Of a DNA stretch of 64,000 nt, positions 25,763 through 34,695 are shown piece by piece. Each line of letters starts with the position of its first letter. Position 1 is the stretch's first letter. Under the pieces are notes generated by a model. That model ran no database searches, was not told the origin of the DNA, and worked only from the letters and a program-made list of their open reading frames with translations. The stretch spans positions 1 to 64,000 of the forward strand of contig DBOC01000008.1 in assembly GCA_002299895.1 (NCBI GenBank). Direction: 5' to 3'. The stretch comes from Sphingomonadales bacterium UBA656 (GTDB lineage Bacteria; Pseudomonadota; Alphaproteobacteria; Sphingomonadales; Sphingomonadaceae). Made by a program: the position numbers and the translations under genes.

Positions 25763-26722
25763 ATGACTGATACAACACCCTTTGTTCGCCCTGATGTGGC
25801 CCTGTTCCTGCAATTTTTGAATGCGGCACCCGGCCCTAAATTTTGGGAAGTGCCCGCGGTTGAGGCGCGTGCGATCACGTCGGCGATGCGCGATGTCGCC
25901 GATGCCCCTGTGGGTGAACTTGCGGTCATTCGCGATATAGCCATTCCCGGCCCCGCAGGCACAATCCCCGCGCGGGTGTATGACAGACGAGCTGATCGCG
26001 GCCCTGGCCCTGTCATGGTGTTTTACCATGGCGGCGGCTTCGTGATTGGCAGCCTGTATAGCTATGAGCCTTATTGCGCCGAAGTGGCGCGCTTGCTCGA
26101 CTTGCCCGTTATCTCCATCGATTATCGTCTATCGCCGGAACATCCCTTCCCCGCGCCTGCGGAAGATTGCGAAGCGGCAACGCGGTGGATTGCATCTAGC
26201 CCGGCAGAACTGGGCCTTAATGTGACTGGCCTTATTACATCAGGCGACAGCGCGGGCGGTAATTTGACGATTGTGACCAGCATGGCGCTACGCGACAAGC
26301 CGGCTGCTGTGCCGGTATTGGTGCAGTTTCCCATTTACCCGGTCGTCACGCTTGACCCCGATTGGCCAAGCATGCGGGCCTTTTCCAACGGCTATTTGCT
26401 AACCGAAGAGGGCATGGCCTATTTCGGTGAAGGCCATGCAGCGGTGCCGGGTGATTATCGCTCTGAACCACTGAATTTCGCGCAAGAGGGTATGCCGCCC
26501 AGCCTTGTCACCACCGCCAGCCTTGATCCCTTGCGCGATCAGGGTCTTGCCTATGTCGAAAAGCTGAAACAAGCGGGTGTTAAAGTTCAACACATCAGCG
26601 CCGACGGCAACATCCACGGCCATATCAACATTCGCCAAGCGATTCCGTCGGTTCAGGCCGATATCGAAGGCTATATCAAGGCTTTGAAAAACATGCTTGC
26701 TGAAGTATCGCCGCCCGCATGA
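25763..26722 (+). CDS. Alpha/beta-hydrolase, HSL-family esterase
   Basis: Esterase/lipase of the hormone-sensitive lipase family (family IV), 319 residues. The oxyanion motif HGGGF (about 95-99) and nucleophile elbow GDSAGG (about 166-171) are present, with LSPEHPFPAPAED between them, and the catalytic Asp and His near ASLDPLRDQG and GNIHGH. No signal peptide, so cytoplasmic, acting on short acyl esters. ATG 25763 has GGAG nine bases upstream. The stop overlaps rppH as ATGA. Confidence 0.88.
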   Translation: MTDTTPFVRPDVALFLQFLNAAPGPKFWEVPAVEARAITSAMRDVADAPVGELAVIRDIAIPGPAGTIPARVYDRRADRGPGPVMVFYHGGGFVIGSLYSYEPYCAEVARLLDLPVISIDYRLSPEHPFPAPAEDCEAATRWIASSPAELGLNVTGLITSGDSAGGNLTIVTSMALRDKPAAVPVLVQFPIYPVVTLDPDWPSMRAFSNGYLLTEEGMAYFGEGHAAVPGDYRSEPLNFAQEGMPPSLVTTASLDPLRDQGLAYVEKLKQAGVKVQHISADGNIHGHINIRQAIPSVQADIEGYIKALKNMLAEVSPPA

Positions 26723-27204
26723 CCTCTCATTTGGACGACCTTCCCTACCGCCCCTGCGCGGGTATCATGCTTGCCAATATGCACGGCAAGATTTTCGTGG
26801 GGCAGCGTGTCGACCGGCCAGAGGGCACCGACGCATGGCAAATGCCGCAAGGTGGCATTGACGAAGGCGAGGAAGCAGAGGCCGCGGCTGTACGCGAGTT
26901 ATTCGAAGAAACTGGTGTCCGCGCGGACTTGGTCGACATTCTCGCCCGTAGCAAAGAAGAGCATTTCTACGACTTACCCGACGATATGATTGGGCGGATT
27001 TGGAAGGGCAAATATCGCGGCCAGCGGCAAATTTGGTTTCTGATGCGATTCAAGGGCAGCGATGCCGATATCAACATCGAAACCGAGCATCAGGAATTCA
27101 CAAGCTGGCAATGGGTGGACGCAGATATGGTCCCGCAACTCATCGTGCCGTTCAAAAAACGGCTCTATGAAAACATCGTCGCCGAATTTGCCGACCTGAT
27201 TTAG
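26719..27204 (+). CDS. rppH: RNA pyrophosphohydrolase RppH
   Basis: Nudix hydrolase that converts 5'-triphosphate mRNA ends to monophosphates and starts RNase E-dependent decay (or hydrolyses Ap5A). The 161-residue protein has YRPCAGIMLAN at the start, the MPQGGIDEGEE segment and a complete Nudix box GX5EX7REUXEEXGU (about 47-69), then KYRGQRQIWFLMRF typical of RppH/NudH. It is translationally coupled to the preceding esterase gene by a 4-bp overlap. Confidence 0.93.
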   Translation: MTSHLDDLPYRPCAGIMLANMHGKIFVGQRVDRPEGTDAWQMPQGGIDEGEEAEAAAVRELFEETGVRADLVDILARSKEEHFYDLPDDMIGRIWKGKYRGQRQIWFLMRFKGSDADINIETEHQEFTSWQWVDADMVPQLIVPFKKRLYENIVAEFADLI

Positions 27205-27208
27205 GCGA

Positions 27209-27736
27209 TTAATTCGCCTTAGGCTCCGGCGTTGCGCCCAATGTCGCCTTCAAGTCAACCGCACTGGCCTGTGCCTGCTGCTTCTTTGATGCCAAGTCGA
27301 TGGCGGCGGAAAGCTTGCCTAAAGAAGCGCAATCGGCGCGGCACACTGTAGTCAAACGAGCCATATTCTTACGCGCCTGTTCCAGCGCGCCTTTGGCAAC
27401 AAAGGCATGGGCTTGTTCAGCCAAAGCGATTTGATCGTTAGGGTCAATCTCCAACGCCTTGTTGTAGAAACCGATAGACTTTCCGTTCAACCCTTGGGCT
27501 TGGACCGCCCGCGCCATGCCGACATAAGCAGCGCGGTTGCGCGGATCGACCGCGAGCGCGCTTTCATACCAGCCAATTGCGCTATCGACGCGGCCAGCTT
27601 TGGTTTCCTCGTCGCCGGTTTTCACCAAAGCGATGGAACGAGCATCAATGTCTTTGTCCGCCCGGCCGCTGATGCTGGCGCTCGACATGATGGCGAGCGT
27701 GAGTGACAGAGCAATCGCCGCGGGTGAAAAACGCAT
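27209..27736 (-). CDS. Exported TPR-repeat protein
   Basis: Unrecognised function. The 175-residue protein has a signal peptide (RFSPAAIALSLTLAIMSSASIS) and two or three tetratricopeptide repeats: AGRVDSAIGWYESALAVDP, LNGKSIGFYNKALEIDP and the region around ALAEQAHAFVAKGALEQA. Two cysteines (CRADC) follow. It is likely a periplasmic scaffold. ATG 27736 gives the clean signal peptide and lies 35 bp after the rsmB-like gene, so it ends the guaB operon. Confidence 0.8.
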   Translation of the reverse strand: MRFSPAAIALSLTLAIMSSASISGRADKDIDARSIALVKTGDEETKAGRVDSAIGWYESALAVDPRNRAAYVGMARAVQAQGLNGKSIGFYNKALEIDPNDQIALAEQAHAFVAKGALEQARKNMARLTTVCRADCASLGKLSAAIDLASKKQQAQASAVDLKATLGATPEPKAN

Positions 27737-27771
27737 ACATTTTATCCAAAAATTTTCGGTCCGTTTCGCTA

Positions 27772-28953
27772 TCACAGCTTTTGGAGCCTCGCGAAGAAAA
27801 ATCCGTCGCTGCCATCGTGTAAAGGCGTCAGCAACACTCCGTCACCATCGGCACGCCCCATGGAAACGCCGGTTTCCACCGCGCGCCAGCCATTATGCGA
27901 TTTCAAGAACGCTGCCACTTGTCCCTTGCCCTCATTTTCGATGAGCGAGCATACCGCATAGACTATATGCCCACCGCGCGCGACCATTTCCGAACCAATG
28001 TCTAACAGCTTTGCTTGTTCATCGACCACCCGCTTCAACCGTGCAGCATCCAAACGCCAGCGCGTTTCCGGGTTCCGCCGCCAAGTGCCACTGCCGGAGC
28101 AAGGTGCGTCGATCAGAACAAGATCACATTTATCCTTAAGATCAGACAGCATGTCTTTCTCTTTATTAGGATTTAATAAACGCGTTTCAACATTACTTGC
28201 CCCTGCCCGCGCGGCGCGCGGCTGTAACTGGTCCAGACGGTTGCGGTTGGTGTCGGTCGCTATCAGGCGCCCCGCGTTGCGCATCGCCGCGGCCAAAGCA
28301 AGCGTCTTACCGCCCGCACCAGCGCATAGGTCAAGCACGGTGCCAAGCCCCTTCGCCTGACACGCCTCTACGATGAGCTGGCTGCCCAAATCCTGTATTT
28401 CAACCTGTCCATTTTCAACCGCGGGATGGCTATCGATTGCGGTGCCACCGGGCAAGCGCAGCGCAAAGTCGAGGGCCGGCAATAGTTCCGCTTCCGGCAG
28501 CAAGGCAGCGACCTCCTCCCGGCGCGCCTTTAGCGCGTTGACCCGCAAGTCCATAGGTGCGCGGTCCAGCAAGGATGCTTGCTCGGCTTCATCCAAATGT
28601 TCGGAAAATAAAGGTTTTATCCATTTGGGCAAAGCACCGCCGGTTGAGCGAGCCTCCGTCGGATCCATGACCGCCGGGCCATAATCGCTGCCGTCGAACA
28701 AAGCGGCCAGTTCGGGATCGACATCGGCCATGGCGGCGAAGGCCGAGCGTGCAGTCGCAGGGCGCTTACCAAAGCGCCGGATTACACCCCACGCCAAATC
28801 CCGCACCGCGCGGCGGTCCTTTGACCCTGCATAGCGCCGCTCGGCAAAAAAGCGTTTGGCAATCTGATCCGCAGACGCACCGCCATCGCGGGCCGCAAGA
28901 ATGATCTGATCAACCAGCTCAATCGCCGATTGTAGGCGCGCAGCGGGCCTCAT
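27772..28953 (-). CDS. rsmB: RsmB/NOP family RNA m5C methyltransferase
   Basis: SAM-dependent RNA cytosine-C5 methyltransferase. In the 393-residue protein the SAM site is VLDLCAGAGGKTLALA (about 215-230), motif IV DAPCSGSGTWRRNPE holds the first catalytic Cys and motif VI VYAVCSLIENEG the second. Residues 1-80 form a helical domain only loosely like the NusB domain of E. coli RsmB. The rRNA target (C967) is an inference from the family. It starts 3 bp after guaB. Confidence 0.88.
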   Translation of the reverse strand: MRPAARLQSAIELVDQIILAARDGGASADQIAKRFFAERRYAGSKDRRAVRDLAWGVIRRFGKRPATARSAFAAMADVDPELAALFDGSDYGPAVMDPTEARSTGGALPKWIKPLFSEHLDEAEQASLLDRAPMDLRVNALKARREEVAALLPEAELLPALDFALRLPGGTAIDSHPAVENGQVEIQDLGSQLIVEACQAKGLGTVLDLCAGAGGKTLALAAAMRNAGRLIATDTNRNRLDQLQPRAARAGASNVETRLLNPNKEKDMLSDLKDKCDLVLIDAPCSGSGTWRRNPETRWRLDAARLKRVVDEQAKLLDIGSEMVARGGHIVYAVCSLIENEGKGQVAAFLKSHNGWRAVETGVSMGRADGDGVLLTPLHDGSDGFFFARLQKL

Positions 28954-28956
28954 GAC

Positions 28957-30417
28957 TTAACGGGTCGGATAATTGGGTGCTTCGCGTGTGATGGTAACGT
29001 CATGAACATGGCTTTCCCGTAATCCGGCATTGGTGATGCGCACAAATTGCGCGCGTTCCTGAAGGTCGGCGATGGTGCGCGAACCTGTATAGCCCATGGC
29101 AGCCTTTACGCCGCCCACAAGCTGATGAATGACATCACGGGCTGGCCCTTTGAAGGGCACCTGCCCTTCAATGCCTTCGGGGACCAATTTAAGCTGATCC
29201 TTAATATCCTGTTGAAAATAACGGTCGGCGGATCCGCGCGCCATTGCGCCAACGCTGCCCATGCCGCGATAGCTTTTATAAGCGCGGCCTTGATACAAAA
29301 ACGTCTCGCCCGGTGCCTCTTCGGTGCCCGCGAGCAATGATCCGACCATTACCGAGGATGCACCAGCGGCAAGCGCCTTGGCCAAATCGCCCGATGTGCG
29401 CAAACCGCCATCGGCAATGACCGGAATTCCGGATTTTGCGGCTTCTGCTGCAGATTCCATAACGGCCGTCAATTGCGGCACGCCAACGCCCGCAACCACG
29501 CGGGTGGTGCAGATGGACCCGGGACCAATGCCAACCTTGATGCCATCGGCGCCCGCATCGATCAACGCGCGGGTGGCAGCGGCAGTTGCGACATTACCGG
29601 CGACAACCTGAACTTCGGGGGCCATGCGCTTAATTTCGGCAACGGCAGCGGCGACCATCGCGCTATGGCCGTGCGCCGTATCGACGACGATCAGATCACA
29701 GTCCGCATCAATTAAAGCCTTTGTATAGGCTAAGCCTTTTTCCCCCACAGTGGTGGCTGCAGCGACGCGCAACCGTCCGGAGCTATCCTTGGTCGCATCG
29801 GGGTATAGAACGGCCTTTTCGATATCCTTGACCGTAATCAGGCCAACGCAATGATAAGCATCATCCACAACCAAAAGCTTTTCGATCCGCCGCTGATGCA
29901 GCAAACGTCGCGCTTCTTCTTGCGTGACGGATGCCGACACTGTCGCCAGATTTTCGTGCGTCATTAGTTCGGACACAGGCTGCGCTGGATTTTCGGCAAA
30001 GCGCACATCGCGGTTGGTCAATATGCCGGCAAGCTTTCCGCTCGCCTCCACGACCGGTATCCCAGAAATGGCATTGGCCGCCATCAGCGCTTGCGCTTCG
30101 GCGAGCGTGGCTTCGGGTGCGATGGTGATGGGGTTGACGACCATACCGCTTTCAAAACGCTTTACCTGACGGACCGCAGCGCATTGCTCTTCGATACTGA
30201 GATTGCGATGCAAGACGCCAATACCGCCAAGCTGTGCCATGACGATGGCCATGCGCGCTTCAGTGACGGTGTCCATCGCCGAGGATAAAACGGGGATATT
30301 CAACGAAATGCTTTTGGTCAGCCGCGTGCGCGTATCCGCTTGGCTGGGCAGAATGTCAGACGCTCCGGGCTGCAACAGCACGTCGTCAAATGTCAGACCG
30401 AGGGGAATTTCTTTCAT
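28957..30417 (-). CDS. guaB: IMP dehydrogenase
   Basis: NAD-dependent oxidation of IMP to XMP, the rate-limiting step of GMP synthesis. The 486-residue protein has the TIM barrel with the catalytic loop IGPGSICTTR (Cys about 303), two inserted CBS domains (about 95-210, including AISGIPVVEASGKLAGILTNRD) and the flap with GSADRYFQ. First gene of a guaB-rsmB-TPR unit. Confidence 0.97.
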   Translation of the reverse strand: MKEIPLGLTFDDVLLQPGASDILPSQADTRTRLTKSISLNIPVLSSAMDTVTEARMAIVMAQLGGIGVLHRNLSIEEQCAAVRQVKRFESGMVVNPITIAPEATLAEAQALMAANAISGIPVVEASGKLAGILTNRDVRFAENPAQPVSELMTHENLATVSASVTQEEARRLLHQRRIEKLLVVDDAYHCVGLITVKDIEKAVLYPDATKDSSGRLRVAAATTVGEKGLAYTKALIDADCDLIVVDTAHGHSAMVAAAVAEIKRMAPEVQVVAGNVATAAATRALIDAGADGIKVGIGPGSICTTRVVAGVGVPQLTAVMESAAEAAKSGIPVIADGGLRTSGDLAKALAAGASSVMVGSLLAGTEEAPGETFLYQGRAYKSYRGMGSVGAMARGSADRYFQQDIKDQLKLVPEGIEGQVPFKGPARDVIHQLVGGVKAAMGYTGSRTIADLQERAQFVRITNAGLRESHVHDVTITREAPNYPTR

Positions 30418-30471
30418 AGGGCCACCGCTTTAAGCTTTGATTCGTGGCGGCCCATGTAAACAGTAACCTTT

Positions 30472-31956
30472 TTATTCGCCAGCCTTCTTCGCTTTATATT
30501 TTCGCGTATCGGCAAAATGACGGCCGAGCGCAATGTGCAGGTCGGCATCTTCGGCTGCACCGCCCAATGCGGTGCTGTCGGTCAACTCGTCATTGGGGCC
30601 ATGATAATCACTGCCCAAAAATTTCTGCATCAGGTTCAGGTCGGCGAATGAGCCCCCGACCATTAAGGCAGGAACACCCTTTTGCGCAAGCGCCCACCCG
30701 TCCTGCCGTTGCACGAAGGCGTTGGCATCGGTAGACCCTTCAATTGTCCGACCCGTCTTCTTTGCGACGGCTTCGACCTCGGCATCGAGCGGCGTTGTTC
30801 CGCGTCCAATAATCGCCACCTTCGACCCGCGCGGTGCAATCGCGACAGTGTCGATATTTAACGACAATATGATCTGGTCCAAAGGCAGAACAGGTTTTTC
30901 GGCAAAGGCATAAGCGCCCAGTAAGCCGCTCTCCTCTGCTGTGGTCGCCAGAAAATAGATATCACGATCATGCTTTTTCTTGGCCAAGGCTTCGGCAACT
31001 TCGTTCATCACGGCAATGCCGCTGGCGTTATCCACCGCGCCATTGCAAATACGGTCGGGCGCGCCTTCGGGCGCACAAATGCCCAGATGGTCCCAGTGCC
31101 CCATGAACAACAATGCGCCGCTATTTTTCCTGCGCCCGGGGATCTTGCCGATGACGTTGGAACTGTTGAACCGATATAGGTCAGTTTTCACATCCAGACC
31201 CGCGTCTATACCAAGCGCTTCGCCTACATAATCCGCCTGTTTGGCGTTGGCGCGCAACTTGTCCCAATCCTGTCCCGCCGCGGTGACCAATTCGACCATG
31301 AATTCGGTGCTGATGACGCCTTCCACTGGCGCGCGCTTCTCTCTCGCCTCCAGGGCGATGGGGCGCGACAAAAGCTGGCGGCGCAATGTCGGCCAATTGC
31401 CTTGGCTGTCCCCCACAAAAATGACCGCCTCTGCGCCCGCCGCAATCAATGCTTCGCGCCGTGCACGTGGCGATTTCATGTTATCGGGCAGATTATCCGC
31501 ACCAAATAAGACGATTGCGGCTTTACCCTTAACATCAGCCGCCACCTTACCATTCGATGCCACGCCTGCTCCGGTGAATATCAATGGCAGGTTGCTGCGC
31601 GCATAGGCTGCTTGCTTACCAATCAGGATGATGTCGTCTGAAACGATCCGCAATTTGCGGTCTTTGACGGTGAAAGCATAAGTAGAACTGCCTTGCCCGC
31701 GTTGTATCAGCGGCACGGGATCAAACCAGCTACCGTTGGCTGCAGCAGGTTTCAGACCAGCCTTTGCCCATGCTTCGGCAATATATTTGACTGTCTTGGT
31801 TTCGCCTTCGGTGCCCGGCTTGCGCCCCTCAAATGCGTCGCTGGCAAGTATTTCAATATGGCTGCGCAAGTCCGCCTCGGTCACGCCTTTTGCAGATAAT
31901 GGCCCGCCAGCCAGCGCAGCTGTGCTTATAAGAAAGGCATAACGGGCAAGACGCAT
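30472..31956 (-). CDS. Secreted M28-family zinc peptidase with PA domain
   Basis: Aminopeptidase-like exported enzyme, 494 residues. A signal peptide (ARYAFLISTAALAGGPLSA) is followed by the peptidase with a PA-type insertion (about 105-220). M28 zinc ligands are visible: GHWDHLG, NGAVDNASG (bridging Asp), TTAEESGL (catalytic and ligand Glu), NIDTVA and DYHGPND (final His). A pair of Cys (ICAPEGAPDRIC) sits near the active site. Probably periplasmic peptide scavenging. Confidence 0.92.
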   Translation of the reverse strand: MRLARYAFLISTAALAGGPLSAKGVTEADLRSHIEILASDAFEGRKPGTEGETKTVKYIAEAWAKAGLKPAAANGSWFDPVPLIQRGQGSSTYAFTVKDRKLRIVSDDIILIGKQAAYARSNLPLIFTGAGVASNGKVAADVKGKAAIVLFGADNLPDNMKSPRARREALIAAGAEAVIFVGDSQGNWPTLRRQLLSRPIALEAREKRAPVEGVISTEFMVELVTAAGQDWDKLRANAKQADYVGEALGIDAGLDVKTDLYRFNSSNVIGKIPGRRKNSGALLFMGHWDHLGICAPEGAPDRICNGAVDNASGIAVMNEVAEALAKKKHDRDIYFLATTAEESGLLGAYAFAEKPVLPLDQIILSLNIDTVAIAPRGSKVAIIGRGTTPLDAEVEAVAKKTGRTIEGSTDANAFVQRQDGWALAQKGVPALMVGGSFADLNLMQKFLGSDYHGPNDELTDSTALGGAAEDADLHIALGRHFADTRKYKAKKAGE

Positions 31957-32152
31957 ATTTATCGCTCCAGATTAGGACACAACGCCGCCCATCGCATGTC
32001 GGCAACGCTCTATCGTCAACTTTGCTTTCTCTACATGCATCAATTCAATCATGCGACCCTAAAATCACAGCAAACCGCCTCGGTTCGCCGCAATAAACTC
32101 TTCCGCTTCGGTATTATTTGCGATCCGGAACTTAACAATATAGGGTAAAAAA

Positions 32153-32386
32153 ATGGCTGACTGGCTCGACACATTATCAACGCATTGGTTCTGGCTTACA
32201 CTTGGGGTCTCGCTCATTCTGGCCGAATGGCTTGCAAGGGGCCGATATCTCATGTGGATTGGCTTGGCCGCTTTGATTATAGGCACGGCGGACTATTTCT
32301 TGCCCATCACGCTTGCCTATCAAGTCGCGATGTTCGTCATATTGTCCGTCTTGACCGTCTTTGCAGGTAAAAAATTTCACCAATAA
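32153..32386 (+). CDS. Short NfeD-like membrane protein without OB-fold domain
   Basis: A 77-residue hydrophobic protein with three predicted membrane segments: FWLTLGVSLILAEWLA, YLMWIGLAALIIGTADYF and AYQVAMFVILSVLTVFAG. This is the membrane part of NfeD proteins, but it stops at GKKFHQ, where NfeD normally continues into a soluble OB-fold of about 60-80 residues. The downstream sequence shows no OB-fold in any frame by eye. No SPFH/stomatin partner gene is adjacent. It may be a genuine short form or a truncated remnant. Confidence 0.65.
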   Translation: MADWLDTLSTHWFWLTLGVSLILAEWLARGRYLMWIGLAALIIGTADYFLPITLAYQVAMFVILSVLTVFAGKKFHQ

Positions 32387-32423
32387 GCGCGCCATAAAAT
32401 CAAAGATGCAGCGCAATCATGCG

Positions 32424-32876
32424 TTAAGTTTGATCGAGGCTGGCAAGGTCCGGTGCCACAAAGCTCCGCCGAGCCTCCGCCGAAAATAGAAGCTCTTTGG
32501 AATAAAAGCGAAGCGGATAATCTCGGCGTCCGCGTGCTGATGACAAGAGGCTATTGACCGACTGATAGAGTGGTTGTTGACTGCCAATTTCCGCGAAATG
32601 TGCCTTCACCCCTGCGATATACACCTGCGTAATGGTCTCATGATAGCCTTGGCTATCATCATTCACGCCGCCACTTGCGAGGTTGTAGGCCGATATAATT
32701 CCAGGCAATTCGAGCTCTATATCAATGTCGCAACGATCACGCAGTAGCCAACTGCAAGTCGCCAAATGCGCCTCATGCGTCCACGTTTCCCGCGGCAAAG
32801 TGGCCGCGAGCAAGCCCTCACCAATCGTGACAATCGACGCATCATCGGCGAACAAGCGGACGTTAAAATGGGACAT
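32424..32876 (-). CDS. Conserved hypothetical protein with HxxHL and YHET motifs
   Basis: Function unknown. The 150-residue protein has an N-terminal segment with WTHEAHLATCSWLL, a middle segment GYHETITQVYI and a C-terminal FYSKELLFSAEARRSFVAPDL, arranged like a conserved small bacterial family I have seen only as hypothetical. The His residues could bind metal, but that is a guess. No signal peptide or membrane segment. It starts 38 bp after pckA on the same strand, so it probably shares its transcript; a six-bp hairpin (32895-32911) lies in the gap. A start five codons earlier (32891) is possible. Confidence 0.7.
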   Translation of the reverse strand: MSHFNVRLFADDASIVTIGEGLLAATLPRETWTHEAHLATCSWLLRDRCDIDIELELPGIISAYNLASGGVNDDSQGYHETITQVYIAGVKAHFAEIGSQQPLYQSVNSLLSSARGRRDYPLRFYSKELLFSAEARRSFVAPDLASLDQT

Positions 32877-32914
32877 CTTCCGGACTTTCAATCGGTCCGG
32901 CTTATCCGGACGGG

Positions 32915-34516
32915 TTAAGACACTTTTGGTGCCGACTGCCTTACACCTTCATCAACATGATCGACAAATTGCGCGAAATTATCAATGAATTGTTGCGCCA
33001 GCTTTCGCGCGGTCACATCATAATCCGCGCTGTCGGACCATGCCGCCCGCGGGTCAAGGATGCCGCTGTCGACGCCTGGTACCGCCACCGGAAATTCAAA
33101 ACCAAAATTTGGATCCTGGCGGAATTCGGCATTGTTCAAGCTACCATCCAGCGCCGCGTTCAAAAGCGCACGCGTGGCCTTAATGGGCATACGGCTGATG
33201 CCCGGCATCGTTGCCTTGCCGCCGGTCCAGCCGGTGTTGACCAACCAGCATTGGACATTGCCCTTGGCAATACGCTCTTTCAACAAATTGCCATAGACAC
33301 TTGGGTGCCGCGGCATGAATGGCGCGCCAAAGCAGGTCGAAAATGTCGCCTCTGGCTCCGTCACCCCAATTTCCGTTCCAGCCACACGCGCCGTATAGCC
33401 CGACAGGAAATGATACATCGCCTGATCCGGCGTTAACCGCGCGATGGGCGGCAGCACGCCATAGGCATCAGCGGTCAAGAAAATGATCGTATTGGGCACG
33501 GGACCCATATTTTCTTTCGAGGTGTTCGGAATAAAATCAATGGGATAAGAACCGCGGCTGTTTTCGGCGAGACTGTTGTCGTCAAAGTCCAATTCGCGTG
33601 TTTTTGGATCGATAACAACATTTTCAAGCACTGTACCAAAACGCTTGGTTGTGGCGAAGATTTCAGGCTCGGCCTCAGGCGACAGCCGGATCATCTTGGC
33701 GTAGCAACCACCTTCAAAGTTGAAAACGGCGGTGTCGGACCAGCCATGTTCGTCATCACCAATCAATGTGCGGCTGGCATCGGCGGACAATGTTGTTTTA
33801 CCAGTACCTGACAGGCCAAAAAACACAGCTGTATGCCCATCCGCACCAATATTGGCTGAACAATGCATCGGCATCACGCCCTTTATCGGCAGCAAGTAAT
33901 TGAGGATACCGAACACCGACTTTTTCATTTCGCCGGCATAAGCGGTGCCGCCAATCAATATCAGCTTTTCGGTGAAGTTGACCGCAATCACCGTCTCGCT
34001 GCGGCAACCATGGCGCGCTGGATCGGCGCGGAAGCTTGGCAAATCGATGATGGTATATTCGGGCACGAAGCTGGTTAATTCGTCTTGGGAGGGGCGCACC
34101 AGCAAGGTGCGGATAAACAGATTATGCCACGCCAATTCGTTGATAACGCGCACATTGACGCGATGCTCTGGCTGCGACCCGCCAAATAGATCAGCTACGT
34201 ATAACTTGTCTTTACCGCCCAGCGCCGCAATAAAATCTTCCTTTAACGCTCCGAAATGCGCGGGATCCATGGCGACATTGGTCTTGCCCCACCAGATGCT
34301 GTTTTCGGTTTCGGCATCGCGGACAATGTATTTATCCTTCGCAGAGCGGCCAGTGTGCGCGCCGGTTTTAACAACAAGGGGACCATCTTTCGCCAGTATA
34401 CCTTCTGCATTGGCCAAAGCGGCTTCGACCAAAGGCGCCGTGCCAAGATTACAAAACAGTGCCGCTTTCGTGTCGAAACCCTGTTGTGCTAATGAGATGT
34501 TCAGTGGTGTCGACAT
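32915..34516 (-). CDS. pckA: Phosphoenolpyruvate carboxykinase (ATP)
   Basis: Gluconeogenic enzyme: oxaloacetate plus ATP to PEP plus CO2. The 533-residue protein shows the ATP-dependent PEPCK motifs: GGTAYAGEMKKS with the active-site Lys, the kinase-1a loop GLSGTGKTTLS, and the kinase-2 DDEHGW. I chose ATG 34516 (MSTPLNISL). Placement opposite chvI is typical of alphaproteobacteria. The start is 30 bp from a perfect 16-bp palindrome (34547-34562) likely to be its operator. Confidence 0.97.
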   Translation of the reverse strand: MSTPLNISLAQQGFDTKAALFCNLGTAPLVEAALANAEGILAKDGPLVVKTGAHTGRSAKDKYIVRDAETENSIWWGKTNVAMDPAHFGALKEDFIAALGGKDKLYVADLFGGSQPEHRVNVRVINELAWHNLFIRTLLVRPSQDELTSFVPEYTIIDLPSFRADPARHGCRSETVIAVNFTEKLILIGGTAYAGEMKKSVFGILNYLLPIKGVMPMHCSANIGADGHTAVFFGLSGTGKTTLSADASRTLIGDDEHGWSDTAVFNFEGGCYAKMIRLSPEAEPEIFATTKRFGTVLENVVIDPKTRELDFDDNSLAENSRGSYPIDFIPNTSKENMGPVPNTIIFLTADAYGVLPPIARLTPDQAMYHFLSGYTARVAGTEIGVTEPEATFSTCFGAPFMPRHPSVYGNLLKERIAKGNVQCWLVNTGWTGGKATMPGISRMPIKATRALLNAALDGSLNNAEFRQDPNFGFEFPVAVPGVDSGILDPRAAWSDSADYDVTARKLAQQFIDNFAQFVDHVDEGVRQSAPKVS

Positions 34517-34546
34517 TATAAACTCCGGCAAAAGTTGCGAATCTAG

Positions 34547-34562
34547 TGCATACGTATGCACA
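34547..34562. promoter_or_regulatory. Perfect 16-bp palindrome upstream of pckA
   Basis: GTGCATACGTATGCAC is its own reverse complement, with a central CG as in LacI/GalR-family operators. It lies 31-46 bp before the pckA start and about 135 bp before chvI. Three more TGCAT elements follow in the same gap (GATGCATC at 34585-34592, TGCAT at 34612, GCAT near 34653). In Sinorhizobium the LacI-type regulator PckR controls pckA; whether this is an equivalent site is inference. Confidence 0.6.
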
Positions 34563-34695
34563 TTGAAGACGCCGCCGGTATACGATGCATCTTAGAACGT
34601 CAAATAGGGGTGCATCATTTTGCAAGACACAGGTTATCCACGAGAGACTTTGCATGATGATTGAACCCCCGCGTTTGCCACCCTATAGTTGAGAT

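Noticed and set aside
32065..32286. Minus-strand frame ending in a plausible peptide (KFRIANNTEAEEFIAANRGG)
   Set aside because: The C-terminal part reads well, but most of it is antisense to the NfeD-like gene and no start or family supports it; at most a remnant.
32895..32911. Hairpin GTCCGG-CTTAT-CCGGAC after pckA
   Set aside because: No T-run on the minus strand, so not called as a terminator; noted only in the neighbouring gene entry.
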